Shown here piece by piece: positions 19,042 to 26,431 of a DNA stretch of 64,000 bases (positions within the stretch are counted from its first letter, which is position 1; every line of letters begins with the position of its first letter). Source of the DNA: BQWY01 sp046351095. Lineage in GTDB: Bacteria > Nitrospirota > Nitrospiria > Nitrospirales > Nitrospiraceae. Under the pieces are notes generated by a model, which was not told the origin of the DNA, did not search any database, and saw only the letters and a program-made list of their open reading frames with translations. Made by a program: the position numbers and the translations under genes. The stretch covers positions 2,480,001 to 2,544,000 of the forward strand of contig JAXLZC010000001.1 of NCBI GenBank assembly GCA_046351095.1. Direction: 5' to 3'.

Positions 19042-19977
19042 GTGAAACACGTGATGCATGCGATAGCGGTGGGACTGTTGGCGGCTGCGGTCGCCGCCCC
19101 CGCGCACGCCTATGAAGAAACCCGTGTGACCGACGGTGGGACCCTCAGCGGCAAAGTGATGCTCGACGGGAAGGTCCCGAAGCCGAAGGGCTATAACCTC
19201 ATCACCTTGCCCGACCAGTTTTATTGCGGACGTATCTCGGACGGCAACGGCTGGCGGATTTTACAGCCCTTCCAGGTCGGACCCGGAGGCGAGTTCCGCG
19301 ATGTCGTCGTCTATCTCGAAGGGATCGACAAGGGGAAACCATTCGAAGAGGGCATGATCCCGCAGATCGAAGCGCGCGACTGCCTCTTCCTGCCGTTCAC
19401 CACCGTCGTGCGGGACGACCAAACCGTGAGCGTCGTGAATATGGACCCGGTCATGCACGACATCCAAGCGTATGAAACGTCGAACCTCGGGCCGCGCGTC
19501 TTGTTCAACGTGCCGCTCCCGATGAACCCGCAGCATCCGCGCAACTTCAAGGATCGCAGCGAAGCGGGCCTGTACCACAAACATATGGCCGGTCCGCCGA
19601 GCAAACAGTTGGTCAATTTGAGCAAGGGGCGCCGGATTTTTGTGATGCAGTGCGGCTTCCACGCGTATATGGAGAGCTGGGGCGTGGCGGTGCAGAATCC
19701 CTATTTCGCCAAGACGGATAAGGACGGTCGCTTTACGATCACGGGTATTCCACCGGGGACGTATAAGCTGGTTGTCTGGCATCCGTACATCCGCACCACC
19801 AACGAACAGACGGTCACGGTGGGGCCGAACGGGATCGAAGAATTGACGATTCCCATCGCGGCGCCGACGGGACGCTTGTACGCAAATGAGGTCTTGGACC
19901 ATCCGTACATTCGGTATAACATCCCGGAAGAAACGCAGAAAGAAATCGAGCCGATGGTCAATAAGCAAGGGCGTTAG
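19042..19977 (+). CDS. Secreted cupredoxin-like protein with C-terminal carrier-type domain (MCO1 partner)
   Basis: 311 residues from GTG 19042; AGGAGG at 19031-19036 and the signal peptide right after it (AIAVGLLAAAVAAPAHA) decide the start over a longer upstream frame. The middle has plastocyanin-type type-1 copper ligands: His139 (DPVMHD), then Cys204, His207 and Met210 in CGFHAYM. Residues about 220-270 (DKDGRFTITGIPPGTYKLVVWHP) match the carboxypeptidase regulatory-like beta-sandwich fold. It is probably a periplasmic electron carrier or copper-binding partner of MCO1. A paralogue sits in the same position after MCO2 (62425-63207). The electron-acceptor role is inferred from context. Confidence 0.8.
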   Translation: MKHVMHAIAVGLLAAAVAAPAHAYEETRVTDGGTLSGKVMLDGKVPKPKGYNLITLPDQFYCGRISDGNGWRILQPFQVGPGGEFRDVVVYLEGIDKGKPFEEGMIPQIEARDCLFLPFTTVVRDDQTVSVVNMDPVMHDIQAYETSNLGPRVLFNVPLPMNPQHPRNFKDRSEAGLYHKHMAGPPSKQLVNLSKGRRIFVMQCGFHAYMESWGVAVQNPYFAKTDKDGRFTITGIPPGTYKLVVWHPYIRTTNEQTVTVGPNGIEELTIPIAAPTGRLYANEVLDHPYIRYNIPEETQKEIEPMVNKQGR

Positions 19978-19994
19978 CGGTGTGTACGAAGTCT

Positions 19995-20028
19995 GGGAGG
20001 TAGGGCCGCTGGGGCGGTCCTGCCTCTC
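19995..20028 (+). terminator. Strong hairpin after cupredoxin gene
   Basis: Fifteen pairs: 19995-20009 with 20014-20028, including three G-T wobbles, capped by a TGGG tetraloop. It begins 18 bases after the stop at 19977. No U-tract follows. A factor-independent terminator without U-tail or a stability hairpin is likely. Confidence 0.55.
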
Positions 20029-20256
20029 ACGACTCGGATCGTCAGCACAGACTCGCGTGTCGGCAAGGCCGGGGATACGCGGGTACGCCGTCGTCATGGT
20101 CGTTGAGAAAGGGCGTCCCGGCCGTCCCATGCGTCGCCTCCGTCCACACCAGGTTCCCGTTCTCCTCTTCATGCAGCCTCATCGGTTTGCGCACCGGTCG
20201 CGCTCGCGACGGACGTGCTGTCGCCTGACGTTCTACGTAAAGACAAGAGGGCGGCG

Positions 20257-20802
20257 ATGAGCACATCCTGCGATCTCTTTACCCTCTCGGTGCCGTTGCG
20301 AGATTTGGAGAGCGAGCCCGCCTGTTTGGCGCTGTTCAAGCGCGCGCCGATGTTTGTCGTAGATCCGACCGGCACGAACGCCCAAGCCGTGTTCCCGCAT
20401 CTCAGTCAATTCAGTGCGGAGGTGCGCGAATTGGTGACGGCGTTGGCGGCGCATCCGTTCGGGACGGTCGAGGCGAACGGGCAGCGTGTCGACGATATGC
20501 AGGCCTTGTTGGCCATGCTGCAGTGTTACGGGACGAGTGTGGCGTGGGGAGATCCCACCTCGTTTTGTCGTGCGATGCGGACCACGTCGGGTGCACAGAT
20601 GCCGTTGGTGCACGAGGCTGACGGGGGCGTGTGCCCCTTTGGCGGTCCGGTCGATGACGGTGCGGATGCGTGTGCGCCAGACGACGCGGGAGGCGATCGG
20701 ACGGCGCAGGCGCGGAAGGTGCTGACGACGGTCACCGTGTGTCCGAACGCCACAGGCAGGCTGTCGCGAGGTCTATCGCCTGTCGATGGAGGAGGTGCCT
20801 GA
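20257..20802 (+). CDS. Hypothetical protein
   Basis: 181 residues from ATG 20257, preceded by AAGAGGGCGGCG; an in-frame start at 20215 is less likely because it lacks a ribosome site. No family recognised. The protein is soluble, with no signal peptide, and has scattered cysteines: CDLF near the start, LQCYG, FCRAM, a GGVCPFGGP motif near residue 125, and further cysteines at the C-terminus. The pattern is suggestive of metal binding but not diagnostic. The frame has the same codon bias as its neighbours and no overlapping better candidate. It lies between the MCO1/cupredoxin unit and an outer-membrane barrel gene. Confidence 0.55.
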   Translation: MSTSCDLFTLSVPLRDLESEPACLALFKRAPMFVVDPTGTNAQAVFPHLSQFSAEVRELVTALAAHPFGTVEANGQRVDDMQALLAMLQCYGTSVAWGDPTSFCRAMRTTSGAQMPLVHEADGGVCPFGGPVDDGADACAPDDAGGDRTAQARKVLTTVTVCPNATGRLSRGLSPVDGGGA

Positions 20803-20879
20803 GCGGAAGTACGTAGGTGAGCCTCGTCAGCGAGTATTCACAGCTGCGATCCTGGGCCGGCGTGATCGATCAGCGCAAC

Positions 20880-20910
20880 CCTCCACGTTCATGAGGATGA
20901 ACGGGGGAGG
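20880..20910 (+). promoter_or_regulatory. Leader hairpin before outer-membrane barrel gene
   Basis: CGTTCAT (20886-20892) pairs with ATGAACG (20897-20903) over a GAGG loop, and CCTCC (20880-20884) pairs with GGAGG (20906-20910). It ends about 20 bases before the ATG at 20931, just upstream of the GGAAGGGGAG ribosome site. It may affect mRNA stability or translation. Confidence 0.4.
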
Positions 20911-20930
20911 ACGTCGGAAGGGGAGTCGCA

Positions 20931-21671
20931 ATGGAACGTGAAGGTGTACGCAGTGGTCAGGTGCGGTCTCGAGGTTTCGGCCGTCGAGTGATGTCCCAGG
21001 TCGCCGGGGTGTTGTGCGGTGTGTTCGTGACCGTGGCAGGTGTCGGGCCCGTCGGGGCGGAAGAAGTCGGGAACATGATCGCGTTTAAGGGCGGATTCAT
21101 GCGCCTGGACAGCGATCGTGCCAATGCATTGTTTACCGATGCGCGGAATCCGCTCGGCGCCGGATTAAACAACAGCAACAACGGCTGGTACGTGGGCGCC
21201 TGGCTCGATTTGGTGATGTCGAAAGATGCCTGGGGCATGAAGGAGGGCATCTGGGCGGTCGGTGAGATCGGCCTGCAATTTAATCGGATCAATTCCAAGG
21301 TCGTCACGAATACCACCAACATCGGCGTGGGCACGACGCCGCCGGCCGGGTTGCAGGTCACGTCGACCGATCCGTCGCTCCAGCAGTTGACGATGGTCAC
21401 GATCGACATCGCGCCGAAGCTCAAGTTCATGGAAGGCAGCGCATTTCGTCCGTGGCTCATCCCCATCGGGCTCGACATCCACGTCATCAGCCCACCCTCG
21501 AATCAAACGCAATATTTGGATGTCGGCGTACAGTTCGGCGCCGGCTTCGAGTGGCAGGTCTTCAAGGCCTTTAAGCTGGGTGTGGATGCGCGCTATCACC
21601 TGACGGCCAACATGACCAACACGGTGAACAGCTACGCGCAAGTCGGACCCTACGTCGGGATCAGCTTCTAA
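20931..21671 (+). CDS. Outer-membrane beta-barrel protein
   Basis: 246 residues. A positively charged start is followed by a hydrophobic signal (VAGVLCGVFVTVAGVGPVGA) with likely cleavage before EEVGN near residue 45. The mature part alternates short polar and amphipathic strands (NGWYVGAWLDLVM, AVGEIGLQFNRI, VGVQFGAGFEWQVF, LGVDARYHLT) and ends in YVGISF, the terminal aromatic typical of BAM-inserted barrels. About eight strands would fit. It could be a small porin or structural barrel. Being near the MCO1 unit it might serve metal or substrate access, but nothing in the sequence proves that. Confidence 0.65.
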   Translation: MEREGVRSGQVRSRGFGRRVMSQVAGVLCGVFVTVAGVGPVGAEEVGNMIAFKGGFMRLDSDRANALFTDARNPLGAGLNNSNNGWYVGAWLDLVMSKDAWGMKEGIWAVGEIGLQFNRINSKVVTNTTNIGVGTTPPAGLQVTSTDPSLQQLTMVTIDIAPKLKFMEGSAFRPWLIPIGLDIHVISPPSNQTQYLDVGVQFGAGFEWQVFKAFKLGVDARYHLTANMTNTVNSYAQVGPYVGISF

Positions 21672-21700
21672 GGTCGGTTTGTTTTGAACGACGGGAGACA

Positions 21701-21735
21701 GGGCGAGGCTGAGGACGTACGTGCAGGCCTCGCCC
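21701..21735 (+). terminator. Hairpin after outer-membrane barrel gene
   Basis: GGGCGAGGC (21701-21709) pairs perfectly with GCCTCGCCC (21727-21735); the loop contains the palindrome ACGTACGT. It lies 30 bases after the stop. There is no U-tract after it, but a T-rich run (GGTTTGTTTT) lies before it. The rest of 21672-21900 shows no gene. Confidence 0.5.
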
Positions 21736-21900
21736 GCTCTTCAGTCGATGCGGTCGCACGGCGACGCGTAGACGCAGGCCCCTCGCGAATGGTACAGACT
21801 GGGTGATGCGCCCCGAGCTGTCGGTGCACGTGGTCTTGCACAGCGGGCTGTGCACCGTGTGCCTGAGGTTTTCGCGTCCGCCGATTCAGTTTCCTGCCCT

Positions 21901-22374
21901 ATGACATTCCTCACATGGATCCATGTGCTGGCCGCGGTGACGTGGATCGGCGGAATGCTGTTCCTATCATTGGTGATCGTGCCGGTGTTGCGGTGCCCGC
22001 AGGTCGCGCCGCATCGTGCGATGCTTTTCCCTTTAGTCGCGCGGCAATTTCGCCTGGTCGGCTGGGTTGCCATGGCGACATTGGTGATGACCGGCCCGGT
22101 GCTTGCCATGTCGCGCGGGATCGACCTCGGCGCTCCTTCGACGTGGCCGTCGATTTTTTACACCAAATTGATCGTCGTCGGGCTGCTCGTCGCCTTGTCG
22201 CTCGTACACGATGCCGTGCTTGGGCCGCGCGCCTCGATCATCGCCCGTAAGCCCGAGCCGGACCGTACGCCGAGCGAGCGGCAGTTCCTGCGCCTCGCGC
22301 CACTGTTCGGGCGGTTGAGCCTCATGCTCGCCTTGATCGTCCTCTATTGCGCCGTGTCCCTTGCACGCACGTAG
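21901..22374 (+). CDS. CopD/DUF4149-like integral membrane protein
   Basis: 157 residues from ATG 21901, chosen because MTFLTWIHVLAAVTWIGGM starts a membrane helix at once; the 17 extra residues of a longer frame look non-coding. About four membrane segments. The WIHVLAAVTWIGGMLF segment, with a histidine in helix 1, and a further histidine in SLVHDAVLG fit the CopD superfamily of copper-resistance and heme-like membrane proteins. A role in copper import or redox is possible and would suit the copper-rich context, but CopC is absent and the family is functionally broad. Confidence 0.65.
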   Translation: MTFLTWIHVLAAVTWIGGMLFLSLVIVPVLRCPQVAPHRAMLFPLVARQFRLVGWVAMATLVMTGPVLAMSRGIDLGAPSTWPSIFYTKLIVVGLLVALSLVHDAVLGPRASIIARKPEPDRTPSERQFLRLAPLFGRLSLMLALIVLYCAVSLART

Positions 22375-22458
22375 GCCTGAATCCTTTCACGCTGTGTTGC
22401 CTCATACTAGGTGCGAAGGTGTGCGTGGTGGTCGATCTCGTCCGAAAGGAGCTGCCTG

Positions 22459-22896
22459 ATGCATCCGATTCATCCTATGATCGTCCATTTCCCGATCGCG
22501 CTGTTGGCCGTCAGTACGGCGATCGAAGCGGCTGCCGTACTCTGGAAGAAGGAGCAACTTCGGGAGACATCCTTTCTGCTGCTGGCGTTAGGGATAGCGG
22601 CGGCAGGCGCGGCGGCGATCACGGGGCACTTTGCGGAGGAAGCAGCCGAAGCGCAAAAAATCCCCGAGGCCGCCATCGAATTGCACGAATCGTTCGCTAT
22701 TGCGGCCGCCGCGATTTTCGCCGTCGTATTAGGGCTTCGGTTCGCCATGCGCCGAGGCATGATGACGGACATGCCGGGCCTCACGCTGGCCGGTGCCATC
22801 GTCGGCTCAGCAGTGCTGGCGGTCGCCGGATATTTCGGCGGCGACCTTGTCTACTCCCTCGGAGCCGGTGTCCTCGGCCGCATGGGCGGCGGCTGA
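22459..22896 (+). CDS. DUF2231-family membrane protein
   Basis: 145 residues from ATG 22459, preceded by AAAGGAG. The opening MHPIHPMIVHFPIALL is characteristic of DUF2231, with closely spaced histidines that could ligate heme or metal; ITGHFAE and LHESFAI add two more conserved-looking histidines at helix ends. Four membrane helices are evident. DUF2231 proteins often sit beside respiratory or sulfur-oxidation genes, but their function is not established. It follows the CopD-like gene with a gap of 84 bases and is followed by a perfect hairpin. Confidence 0.75.
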   Translation: MHPIHPMIVHFPIALLAVSTAIEAAAVLWKKEQLRETSFLLLALGIAAAGAAAITGHFAEEAAEAQKIPEAAIELHESFAIAAAAIFAVVLGLRFAMRRGMMTDMPGLTLAGAIVGSAVLAVAGYFGGDLVYSLGAGVLGRMGGG

Positions 22897-22908
22897 TTCC
22901 GTCCTCTT

Positions 22909-22946
22909 ATCCCGCTCGGGCATCTGCGTAGATTCCCGAGCGGGAT
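22909..22946 (+). terminator. Perfect hairpin after DUF2231 gene
   Basis: ATCCCGCTCGGG (22909-22920) pairs without mismatch to CCCGAGCGGGAT (22935-22946) over a 14-base loop, 13 bases after the stop. No U-tract. Probably a terminator before nhaA. Confidence 0.6.
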
Positions 22947-23110
22947 CACTCGCCTTGCACTGCGCGCTGTCTCCCCTGCCGACCTGCAGCGCCTCTTGAT
23001 GTGAATTTCCTCCGCGGATCTGGTAGGAAGGAGCCCATGGCGTCGTTTCCCGACCAGGCACCGATCGTCGCACTGCGACCGTCTCCAGCGGCGCGGGCAG
23101 GTTGGGCGTC

Positions 23111-24493
23111 GTGAACGAATCGGGTCGCCCGTCCGGGCACCGACCGTTGATTGCGCCGGTCGTCGAGCCGTTCCAAGCCTTCCTCCACACCGAGTCGGCC
23201 GGCGGGATCTTGCTGCTCACGGCAGCCGTCGTCGCGATGCTCTGGGCCAACTCGCCCTGGGTCGATACCTACGAGGCGTTGCGTAGGGTACCGATCACGC
23301 TCGGCGTCGGTTCGCTGTCGCTGACCGAGCCGCTCGTGCTGTGGGTCAATGACGGCTTGATGGCGATGTTTTTTTTCGTCATCGGCCTTGAAATCAAACG
23401 CGAAATGTTGGTCGGTGAGTTGTCCTCGCTGCGACGCGCGGCCTTGCCGCTGATCGCTGCGTTGGGCGGGTCCCTCGTCCCGGCGCTGATCTACGCCTGG
23501 TTTAATGCGGGCACGGAGGGGGCCCGTGGATGGGGCATCCCGATGGCGACGGATATCGCCTTCTCGTTAGGCGTGTTGTCGTTGTTGGGCACGCGGGCCC
23601 CGCTGAGTTTGAAAGTGTTTCTGGCGGCATTGGCCATCGCCGACGACCTGGGAGCGGTGCTCGTCATCGCGCTGTTTTATACGTCGAGTATTTCCGTAGG
23701 GAACTTGGCGATCGGCGCCGCGTTTCTGTTGGTGCTCGTCGCGGCGAATTATGCGGGCGTCCGTCATCCGCTGGTGTACGCGGTCGTCGGGATCGGCGGT
23801 GTGTGGCTGGCGTTTTTGATGTCGGGCGTACACGCGACGATCGCGGGGGTGTTGGCGGCGATGACGATTCCGGCGCGTACGCGGTTGTCGAGCGAAGAAT
23901 TCGTCGCACGCGGGAAAGTCTTGTTGGAAGAATTCGAGTCGGCCATCGCGCCGAATGTGCCGGTGCTCGCCAGCGAAGCGCGCCACGGGGCGATCCATCG
24001 CTTGGCGGCGGCGGCCAAACATGCGGATACGCCGTTGCGTCAGTTGGAAGAAGGGCTGCACCCGTGGATGACGGCGGTGGTGTTGCCGCTGTTTGCATTG
24101 GTCAACGCGGGGGTGACGTTGAGCGGCGGCGAGGCGTCCTTCGGCCATCCGATCACACTCGGCGTGGCTCTGGGGCTGTTGTTCGGCAAACCCATCGGCG
24201 TGGCGGGTGCGGCATGGGTGTCCGCGCGATTCGGGATCGTAGATCTCCCGCGCGATATCACCTTGCAACAGTTGCTCGGCACGGGATTCCTCGCGGGTAT
24301 CGGATTTACGATGTCGTTGTTCATCGAAGGGTTGGCATTCGGCGCAACTCCTCTGGATACCCCGGCCAAAATCGGAATTCTTGCCGGATCGACCGTAGCC
24401 GGTTTGCTTGGAGCCTGTTGGTTGTGGGTGGTCGGCTCGAATGCGTCGTCGGTGAGTGGCAGCGAGGAGGGGCGTCGTGCAGACCGTATGTGA
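23111..24493 (+). CDS. nhaA: Na+/H+ antiporter NhaA
   Basis: 460 residues from GTG 23111 (TTG 23102 is an alternative; neither has a good ribosome site). The NhaA family is clear from FLHTESAGGILLL near the start, VNDGLMAMFFFVIGLEIKRE, MATDIAFSLGVL and ALAIADDLGAVLVIALFYT, which contains the adjacent aspartates of the ion-binding site. It exchanges Na+ for H+ at the inner membrane, giving pH and sodium homeostasis. Longer than E. coli NhaA (388 residues) because of an insert near residues 245-310 (RTRLSSEEFVARGK...) seen in many non-enteric NhaA proteins. Stands alone. Confidence 0.92.
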   Translation: MNESGRPSGHRPLIAPVVEPFQAFLHTESAGGILLLTAAVVAMLWANSPWVDTYEALRRVPITLGVGSLSLTEPLVLWVNDGLMAMFFFVIGLEIKREMLVGELSSLRRAALPLIAALGGSLVPALIYAWFNAGTEGARGWGIPMATDIAFSLGVLSLLGTRAPLSLKVFLAALAIADDLGAVLVIALFYTSSISVGNLAIGAAFLLVLVAANYAGVRHPLVYAVVGIGGVWLAFLMSGVHATIAGVLAAMTIPARTRLSSEEFVARGKVLLEEFESAIAPNVPVLASEARHGAIHRLAAAAKHADTPLRQLEEGLHPWMTAVVLPLFALVNAGVTLSGGEASFGHPITLGVALGLLFGKPIGVAGAAWVSARFGIVDLPRDITLQQLLGTGFLAGIGFTMSLFIEGLAFGATPLDTPAKIGILAGSTVAGLLGACWLWVVGSNASSVSGSEEGRRADRM

Positions 24494-24536
24494 ATGGGCA
24501 CCTTGGGTGGTGACCAACGGCGGGTAGCTGGGGAAG

Positions 24537-24686
24537 GTGACCTTCCGGATTCTGCTCGTCATCCTGGTCTGGTTACTGGCGATTCGATTCGTGCGGGCGG
24601 CCTTCGAAAAACTCGCATCGATCATTGTGCAGATGGGGTACCGCGTCGTAACCAACTTTTCCGTGTCGGACTTCGCGCCGGTCTAG
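24537..24686 (+). CDS. Small membrane protein (49 residues), hypothetical
   Basis: GTG 24537 preceded by GGGGAAG. The product begins with a single hydrophobic helix (ILLVILVWLLAIRFV) followed by an amphipathic segment (AAFEKLASIIVQMG) and ends VSDFAPV. No family recognised. The spacing from a plausible ribosome site and the clean one-helix plan make it credible, but such short frames can be chance. It starts 44 bases after the nhaA stop. Confidence 0.4.
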   Translation: MTFRILLVILVWLLAIRFVRAAFEKLASIIVQMGYRVVTNFSVSDFAPV

Positions 24687-24998
24687 GCGGCGCTGCAACG
24701 CCTCCAGCTCCCGAAGACCGCTCGCCAATCCCAATAACAGCCTCCTCGCTGCGCGGTACGCGCCGGTCCTCCGGCGCACAGCCCGCAGGCCTCCGATCGG
24801 ATACGCATCGTGATCTTGCTGTACCGTTTTCGCTGTGCCGTCTGTATCTCTTCGGCTACACAGGCATCGAGAAAATACACGTATTCGAACGGGTTTCCCT
24901 TACCTGCGCCAGGATTTCGGCCAATTTTCGAATGGAACAAACCTTGCGAGTGTTCCACCTGTTGCTTGCCGATCACCCACGCGTCAGGAGGACACGAG
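24687..24998 (+). other. Gap before lone receiver gene
   Basis: 312 bases. The only element recognised is the candidate sigma-54 promoter at 24933-24948 and the CAGGAGG ribosome site at 24985-24991. Frames on the minus strand look like chance. Confidence 0.45.
24933..24948 (+). promoter_or_regulatory. Candidate sigma-54 promoter for lone receiver gene
   Basis: TGGAACAAACCTTGCG: GG at 24934-24935 and GC at 24946-24947 with 10 bases between, matching TGG-AC and TTGC of the consensus. Predicted start near 24959, 40 bases before the ATG at 24999. This is the best sigma-54 match in the window. Confidence 0.6.
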
Positions 24999-25520
24999 AT
25001 GCATGCTCATACACACAGCCGGAAGGGTGAACCATTCAGGGTCGCTGCACCCGGTGCATCGGGTGCGATCGATGCGCCGGATCTGACGGCGCTGCTCGAT
25101 GGCCGCGAGGACGGTGTCGCACTCGTCATCGACGACCATTCCTGTGTGCGGGCCTTGCTGGCATGGGTGCTCGCCGACGAAGGTATACAAGCTTGCGAGG
25201 CGGCCAGCGGCGATGAAGGTCTGCTGATGGCGCGTTCGATACGCCCTGACCTCGTCTGTGTGGATCTCGACATGCCAGGCGGCGGGCTTGCCGTGATCGG
25301 ACGACTGCGGGAGGTGTTGCCGACGGCCACGGTGATTGCTTTGACCGATAGTCCTCGCGCGTCGCTGCGTGATGCGGTGTTGGCTGAAGGCGGCGACGAC
25401 ATGCTGGAGAAGCCGTTTCATCCCGATGAACTGCGATGCGCCGTGGCGGCGGCGCGGCTCCGCGCGGGTATGCGGATAGGGCCGCACGATCCGACGACGA
25501 CGTTCGTCGACTCGCTCTAA
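24999..25520 (+). CDS. Single-domain response regulator receiver protein
   Basis: 173 residues from ATG 24999, preceded by CAGGAGG. A His-rich start (MHAHTHSRKG) leads into a receiver domain about residues 45-165: acidic pair in LVIDDHSC, phospho-acceptor Asp in VCVDLDMPGG (about residue 89), Thr in IALTDS and Lys in MLEKPFHPDE. There is no output domain. Possible roles are a phosphorelay intermediate, a phosphate sink for the kinases of this window, or a protein-protein switch. A strong sigma-54 promoter candidate sits just upstream, tying it to the sigma-54 regulators nearby (inference). Confidence 0.85.
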   Translation: MHAHTHSRKGEPFRVAAPGASGAIDAPDLTALLDGREDGVALVIDDHSCVRALLAWVLADEGIQACEAASGDEGLLMARSIRPDLVCVDLDMPGGGLAVIGRLREVLPTATVIALTDSPRASLRDAVLAEGGDDMLEKPFHPDELRCAVAAARLRAGMRIGPHDPTTTFVDSL

Positions 25521-25664
25521 TTGTTCTCCTCAATGGTTTCGGTCTCCTCCGTCGCGCCTCGGTGAGGTGCGACGGCCCGCTTGAAGGCGTATCCGCGCCA
25601 TATCCCCCCAAGTGAATCCTTTTCCCCTCACCGTGCCTCCTACATCTGAAGAGAGGAGGCACCT

Positions 25665-25853
25665 ATGACACTCCATGCCTGGTTGCGACTCATCGCGGGA
25701 GTATTCGTCTTGATTGCGGTGGTGCTCGGTGCAACAGTACACCCCAACTGGAATTATTTGGCGGTGTTCGTTGCGGCGAACTTGATCCAGTCGGCGTTTA
25801 CCGGATGGTGCCCGATGATGGCGCTGTTGCGGCGACTGGGCGTGCAGGAATAA
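25665..25853 (+). CDS. DUF2892 (YgaP-like membrane) small protein
   Basis: 62 residues with a GAGAGGAGG ribosome site. Two membrane helices and the family signature ending (NLIQSAFTGWCPMMALLRRLG), including the conserved Cys in TGWCP. DUF2892 is the membrane domain of the YgaP rhodanese family and often accompanies sulfur-handling genes. A second copy is found at 33480. Alone here, downstream of the receiver gene. Confidence 0.85.
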   Translation: MTLHAWLRLIAGVFVLIAVVLGATVHPNWNYLAVFVAANLIQSAFTGWCPMMALLRRLGVQE

Positions 25854-25893
25854 TCCTGGGCGATGCCGTGACGACCATCGCGTCACCGCTGCG

Positions 25894-26424
25894 ATGGATC
25901 CCAAGGATATGAACGAATCACGGCAGTCCCCTATACGATTGGTGCTGGCGGGAGAATTCGACGACGAGGCGGCGGTTCGTGCGGCTGTTCAGCGCGTCCG
26001 GCTCTGTTTCGACCACGACCCGCTCATCGTGCGCGACGGCACCAAGCATTTGATCCAAGTAGGATTTCAACTGAATCTCTACGCCGCCTTTCAAGATCCG
26101 CACCATTTCCCCGGCAGCGATGAGCGAGAAAGTGCCGAGTTGTCCCTGTTGCTTGGGCGCGTCTGTCGCGTGCTTGCCCATACCGTGGAGGGGATCACGC
26201 CCTGCTCCCATCCGGAACCGGTGATGAGGGGAGTGGTCTACGCGCCGGAACGGGGGTATCGCGCGGAGGTGCGGCTGCACGTGCAGTTCGAGGAACAACC
26301 GATCGACGGCGAACCTCCTGTCGCGCGTGAGGGTCTCGCGCTCGCGGCGGTGGAAGCCGTGTTGCTTGCGATGGGAGCGCGGCGCGGCGTCTGGGAGGTG
26401 CCGTCGGAACATGCGACGTGGTAG
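25894..26424 (+). CDS. Hypothetical soluble protein
   Basis: 176 residues. No recognised family. It is a soluble alpha/beta-like sequence with RLCFDHDPLIVRDGTKHLIQVGFQLNLYAAF near residues 45-75 and a conserved-looking HPEPVMRGVVYAPERGY centre. Its stop is only seven bases before the ATG of the RND adaptor and codon use matches, so it probably belongs to the same operon. Start may be ATG 25894 or ATG 25909; neither has a strong ribosome site. Confidence 0.6.
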   Translation: MDPKDMNESRQSPIRLVLAGEFDDEAAVRAAVQRVRLCFDHDPLIVRDGTKHLIQVGFQLNLYAAFQDPHHFPGSDERESAELSLLLGRVCRVLAHTVEGITPCSHPEPVMRGVVYAPERGYRAEVRLHVQFEEQPIDGEPPVAREGLALAAVEAVLLAMGARRGVWEVPSEHATW

Positions 26425-26431
26425 GTGGGGA

